Positions 49,263 to 64,000 of a stretch of DNA of 64,000 nt are shown here, in pieces. The translations under genes were made by a program, and so were the position numbers. The notes beneath the pieces are model-generated. The model was not told the origin of the DNA, did not search any database, and saw nothing but the letters and a program-made list of their open reading frames with translations. The stretch's first letter is position 1. Each line of letters opens with the position of its first letter. The DNA comes from Sphaeroforma sirkka. Taxonomy: Eukaryota; Opisthokonta; Ichthyosporea; Ichthyophonida. The stretch is from positions 1 to 64,000 of the forward strand of contig LUCW03000074.1 in assembly GCA_001586965.3 (NCBI GenBank), given 5' to 3'.

Positions 49263-52200
49263 CGATATGGATATTGCTCAACAACAAATAGTGGGGTGTA
49301 CTTGCATATTTTCGATGCGTAATCATTGATTCTAGATACACTATACGCTCGATATCTATACTGAGAAGAGATTATGTTACAGCCGCACAAGCCGTAGATA
49401 GAGGTGTTGCATCCGGAAGTGTTGCGTGTGTTTCGTCGTGATGTTCTCGACCATAGATCCATGATCGGCCATGATAGTCTACGGGATTTCTCTAATGCAC
49501 CTGCACCCAAGTGTAGGCCTGACGTTGCAGCATTTTTGGCAATGTTACCGTAATGGAGTGGAATGATGCCCACATACTTTATGATAAAAGAGACCGACTA
49601 ACGTGCAAGCATGAGTGTTTCCGCTGGGGTACTGAACAAATGATCGCACTCAGCACCGCTTACTTTATTTAAAGATACGGATTCGATTGTATGTTCCCAC
49701 ACCGAAAAAACAAATAATGCTATGCTCTGATGCATCGAAGTTGGCCTGTGGTGCGTCATTGCTTTCCTGTGAATTCCGGATACTGAGATGAATGCGCCAG
49801 AGTTGGACCAAGAACTCGGCCGAAATCGATGAGCCAGACTTAATTATTGTTGTTGCAATTCTCGGAGATAAATATCAAGTCTACAGATGCCTTGACAGAT
49901 GGGACTCCTTCGCTGTGTCATCAGCCTTTGGGTCAAGACGTTCATAAAACCCGGGTTCAGGAAGTCATTCACATCAGGCTACGGTACGGTACATAAGGTT
50001 TTAGTATTGTGGGTATTTTAGTTAAAACCCAATTTATGATTTCGACTGTTTTTCCCCTGTCTAATTGATGTCTAGTACATTTAATGTGTAGGCACAGCGT
50101 AGTTATGGGGCTACAGGGAGGGTGTTCACGGGTTATGCGTATGCGACCAAAAAGGCACTTTTTGCCTTGCAGCGCGCGCAATTCCTGGAAACCCGCTCGA
50201 GTATACAGAACAGGATACTATTCAAACCCTGTCTCATTGATGTCTAGTACATTTAATGTGTAGGCAGAACATAGTTATGGGGCTACAGGGAGGGTGTTCA
50301 TGGGTTGTGCGTATGCGACCAAGGAGGATATTTTTGTCTTACAGCGCGCGCAATTTCCAGTGATATCAACACTGTGTATCATAACCCGTATTGAGTGTTG
50401 TGGAAAACCCGCTCAGGTATACAGAACAGGATAGTATCCAATCACAGCTATGGTTACGTTCTATACAAAGCCTACATGAGGTGAAGTGTGATTTCCGTTA
50501 TTGCCTAGGCCCCATCATTTTTTTTGGGTATTACATTTGCCGATGTGCGGATAGGTCGTTCCTATTGATGTTACCAGCAGAAAAGCGGGTCGCATAGATT
50601 GACCCTCTGGAACAGTTGGGCGTTCAATTTTTGGCAGCTCTTTATTGTATGTGTCAATTAGACACAGGTAACTGGCAGGCTCAGCCCTAAGTGGGTGTGG
50701 AACTAATATAAATTGTTCCGTATAGTTCATGCTCTTGAATTAATCACTATATTAGCAAAGAAACCATGTCTTAAAGGTATGTGCGAGCAATGAGGTTGGG
50801 GGTGGCACCTATGGTTGTGACGCGTATGCATTTGTGTTGGCAGGCATAATTTGATATGCGAGCTCACCATGTGATATGTTTTTAGAGTTCATATGTCATG
50901 TAGCAAACACTCAAGATGTTTCAGTGGTGCTGTGTGTCTTGCTTTGGCCTGATATAAAGTGAATAAGGAAATTCTTCAATGGGCTAAGTGTTGGTACAAT
51001 CATGAGTCTTCGCAGCATCATTACTTCAGGCGGTCTTTCGTTGTTCCCATGCATACGATACATTCTTGCTAAATGGGGACAAAATTGGGTTTCCTCATGG
51101 TCGCATACATTATTGACGCACTTCAAAGGGAGAAAACAAGATCTTCACTATGTCATTCCTAATATTCTTTTGGGCTGAGGTTGATCGCTTCAATCCACAT
51201 GCAAATATGTGTTTTGAGTTATAACCGGGCAGTCATGTTTTGCTTCGGTGGTTTATATGTCAAATAGTCTACAGCCACATTCTACGCTCATCTCATCCGG
51301 ATATATTATAAATATTAAGCAAATGTGTGCACGCTCATATGCACGCTCATAGCTGGTCCAATACGGCAGAATGCCACTCAGCAACGAGGGGACAGTTCCG
51401 CTAACCTGAAGGGCAACAACAAGCAGGGATAGCAAATCACGACAACTACGAGTCTAAGCCTGGGATGGTCTGTGAACATTTTGCCTTCAGAGTATCGCGA
51501 GGCCTAAAACATAATGCAAGTCCGTATTAATCAATACAGTACGGCAGAATACAACGAAATAACCAAATACAATCAGGGACTGTAATGACGCACCTGCAGG
51601 GCTTGGATGATTGAACATCAGGTCCGATGGGATTCTTCGAAGCAAAGCCAATTCTTCTCTGTTTGTTTCCGTATGAGTTATACCGTCTACACAAACAGCA
51701 AAACAGCTGACTAGTCGTGTATTGATGAAAGTACTCAAAAACTAACATGCAATCGAAATTACCGCACGGTCCTCAAGTCCTAAATAGAACTTGAATAGAA
51801 TATTGACTATTTTTATCAAGCGATAACGTACTTGTGGATATACATAGACACAAAACACATCCTTTTAATTATTACCAAGACCATCATTGGCAGTTTACAC
51901 CAGTTGTGCCGATCTCGGGCTCATAGTGTGATATGTCATTGTTGAAGTCGCCATAATCCGCTGCACTAGTACCTTAATATATCAAATGACTACACCGCTA
52001 CACACCCTATTTATCGAGCTTGCTTATAAGAATCGAACCAGCATTTCAATTCTACATCCGAACTACCTATACCCTCTATCATTTATCATTAAAGTCGTCC
52101 ACATACCAAAGACTACCTTCTCGACACCATAAATGCACAGCAATATGCGCAACCTTTACTCCTCCAACATCGAAGTGCTATGTCGACATCAGCAAAATAA

Positions 52201-53168
52201 AAGCCTAAGACTTAGAAGTGAGATTAACCTTCGATTTGATGTCCAAAACCTTGTCGGATAGGGATTGGTAAACCAGTACAGACGCCATGTTAAAGGTAAG
52301 GTGTAGACAGATTCAAAACCTGTGATGAGTAGTGGTCTGTGGAGTGGTCTGTATTCTTTAATTGGGTAAATACTAAATCATACGCTGCGAATCTTATGTA
52401 CATCGCGAAAAGGACTATGCGTCTATATCTATGATGCTGTTTGAGCATACATCTTACCCGGCTCCTTGAGGTTGATACCACATAGCCAGTCTCTCCCTCG
52501 CTCTCTGAGAATTTCGGCCTCCAAATCAAATATATCTCTTGCATACTGTGTATTTGAAACAAAGTTATAATAAAAATATAAACTTTGCAGAAGTGTGCAC
52601 TGTTTTCCATTGGCGAGCTCCACATATGGAATGTTTAGAACAGTTCTTGCTTGGTTTTATGGTGGGTTCAGGAAATGAAATACTTCATAGACGAGCAGCT
52701 GGTCAGCTGTCTCATGCACCATGGGTCCACGGTGGAATTATAGAAGTTCAAGTTTAGAACATGCGTTTCCCTTTTGTGCATACATACTCTTGTGTTGTAT
52801 GTCCAAATATTGTATGCACTGTCAGTCGTGTACAAGTGACACTTACACGACAACCTAACTGATATACCTATTACCCTCACCTGTCGTGTCACCGCTGTAA
52901 GCGGTATCTAACTGTCCGCTAAACGAGAGATTGCAATATGACGAAGAATCTCAAAATAGGTCGTTATTTTTAGAAAGACATACCGTGGTCACATTAGAGC
53001 GTGAATTCTGGTATATCATATTTACTGGTTTACTTGGATGTTGGCGTCACTTTTCGGACTCGAGTAACGTGTTCATACGTATGTACTTGTCTATTTTAAG
53101 CCTACATCAAGCGAATGTACCCCTATATCAGTGTATGTACTTGTTTATTGATTTAGTGCCTTGCACCT
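49263..53168. other. Intergenic spacer without recognisable gene
   Basis: About 3.9 kb with no protein motif, no splice-supported exon series and no LTR element found. It contains a two-copy repeat (50,057-50,440) and T-rich stretches. The short open frames here have no recognisable domain. Confidence 0.5.
50057..50440. repeat. Two-copy ~170-200 bp imperfect tandem repeat
   Basis: CTGTCTAATTGATGTCTAG near 50,057 and CTGTCTCATTGATGTCTAG near 50,230 start two units. The units share TACATTTAATGTGTAGGCA, GTTATGGGGCTACAGGGAG, CAGCGCGCGCAATT and ACCCGCTC-x-GTATACAGAAC. The second unit carries a short insertion. Confidence 0.8.
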
Positions 53169-53174
53169 TTTATT
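53169..53174 (-). other. Candidate poly(A) signal of the integrin alpha gene
   Basis: AATAAA on the minus strand, about 400 bases downstream of the integrin alpha stop codon. It is the only match in that stretch. Confidence 0.35.
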
Positions 53175-53576
53175 AATTTAGTGAAATGCAATTCTTATTG
53201 CAACTCTGTCTCGAGTGCTTTCTGACACGAAACAATACATGCATAGTCTGGTTATTCAGTTCATATCTGTTCATCTACGAGATGTGATTTTAACTAAGTC
53301 TCTTGTGTTCCAGTAGCGACTACATCAGATCCTTTCATACACTAGGGGTAGTTCGGACTTAAGTCTCAGTGTAGCCAGATCTGTACTTGCGTATCTACTA
53401 GGTTGAAGTTTGTATAGTCAATTGCGACATGACAATATCCTGCAAAACAAATCTGTATCCTACTACATTACAATTACTTCCAGCAGAGTTATCGGCAAAT
53501 GTCCTGGACATCTTATGTCTATACTCCAGCGAAAAATTGAAACATAATTTTGCATCGAATTCTCCTCGGTAGGCAT

Positions 53577-63728
<10,152 letters not shown>

Positions 63729-63898
63729 CTGCAAATGAATTTGCGTTTGTGATCAGGATTGTACCTCGTTTCAGGTTTGTCGTACATGTGGCTTATGACA
63801 TCAGGATTTTGGTCATTTGGGAAATACACTGCGCGTGAACACTTGATTTAGTACCTCTCAATACAGATACGCAGTCAGTAGCTTAACTACAGTATATG

Positions 63899-64000
63899 TA
63901 CCCATCATTTTTTACTACACTGTACTCATCATTGTTTACTGAACTGTACATACCCATCATTGGCTACTGCACTATACATACCCATCATTGTATACTACAC
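63899..64000. repeat. ~27 bp minisatellite at window end
   Basis: Four copies of a unit CCCATCATT-x-TACTACACTGTACAT (26-28 bp) with point differences, continuing past the window edge. It lies in the intron upstream of the first visible integrin alpha exon. Confidence 0.8.

Overview
This is a eukaryotic nuclear window: genes are split by many GT-AG introns (donors often GTATGT or GTAAGT), AT and CA microsatellites are abundant, and about 60% of the sequence is LTR retrotransposon debris. A multi-exon integrin alpha gene with calcium-binding FG-GAP repeats points to a unicellular holozoan. An ichthyosporean of the Sphaeroforma or Creolimax kind is my best guess; this is inference, and no species-specific marker was seen.

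Layout. 1-1,590: a low-confidence open frame, then long AT microsatellites. 1,591-7,479 (+): a major facilitator superfamily (MFS) transporter in nine visible exons, with a 29-30 bp minisatellite in one intron. 8,365-9,333 (-): an intronless type I membrane protein with a Cys-rich juxtamembrane segment and a PPGY tail motif; not recognised. 9,334-10,940: AT-rich spacer with a broken open frame and a small tandem repeat. 10,941-49,262: a continuous nest of LTR fossils. In order these are Ty3/gypsy element A, Ty3-type B, an LTR1 copy, Ty3-type C1, a D2 tail, C2 (inverted), D1, a C3 tail, Copia F1 (-), a D3 fragment and Copia F2 (-). 49,263-53,168: spacer without a recognisable gene. 53,577-63,728 (-): integrin alpha, 21 exons resolved by matching splice phases, with the 5' end outside the window.

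Most notable. (1) In three distinct Ty3/gypsy lineages here (A, C, D), the stretch between RNase H and integrase looks like a phage-type N6-adenine DNA methyltransferase (D-V/M-F-A, then N-P-P-W/C). At least lineages C and D also end the integrase in a chromodomain. (2) The integrin alpha stalk is about 1,040 residues, roughly twice the animal size, and is built of repeated N-x-GP Ig-like modules. Its cytoplasmic tail has HFFAR-HPPP where animals have GFFKR. (3) Element A has LTRs rearranged into near-perfect snap-back palindromes, and a tRNA-like pol III unit lies inside its gag region. (4) The fossil fragments abut one another at the last base of an LTR, which suggests template switching, recombination or segmental duplication, or an assembly effect.

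The host genes do not form an operon or an obvious pathway. All are membrane proteins (transporter, type I receptor-like protein, integrin alpha), but I infer no functional link from that. All exon models come from reading frame and splice-phase logic only; no transcript or database search was available.
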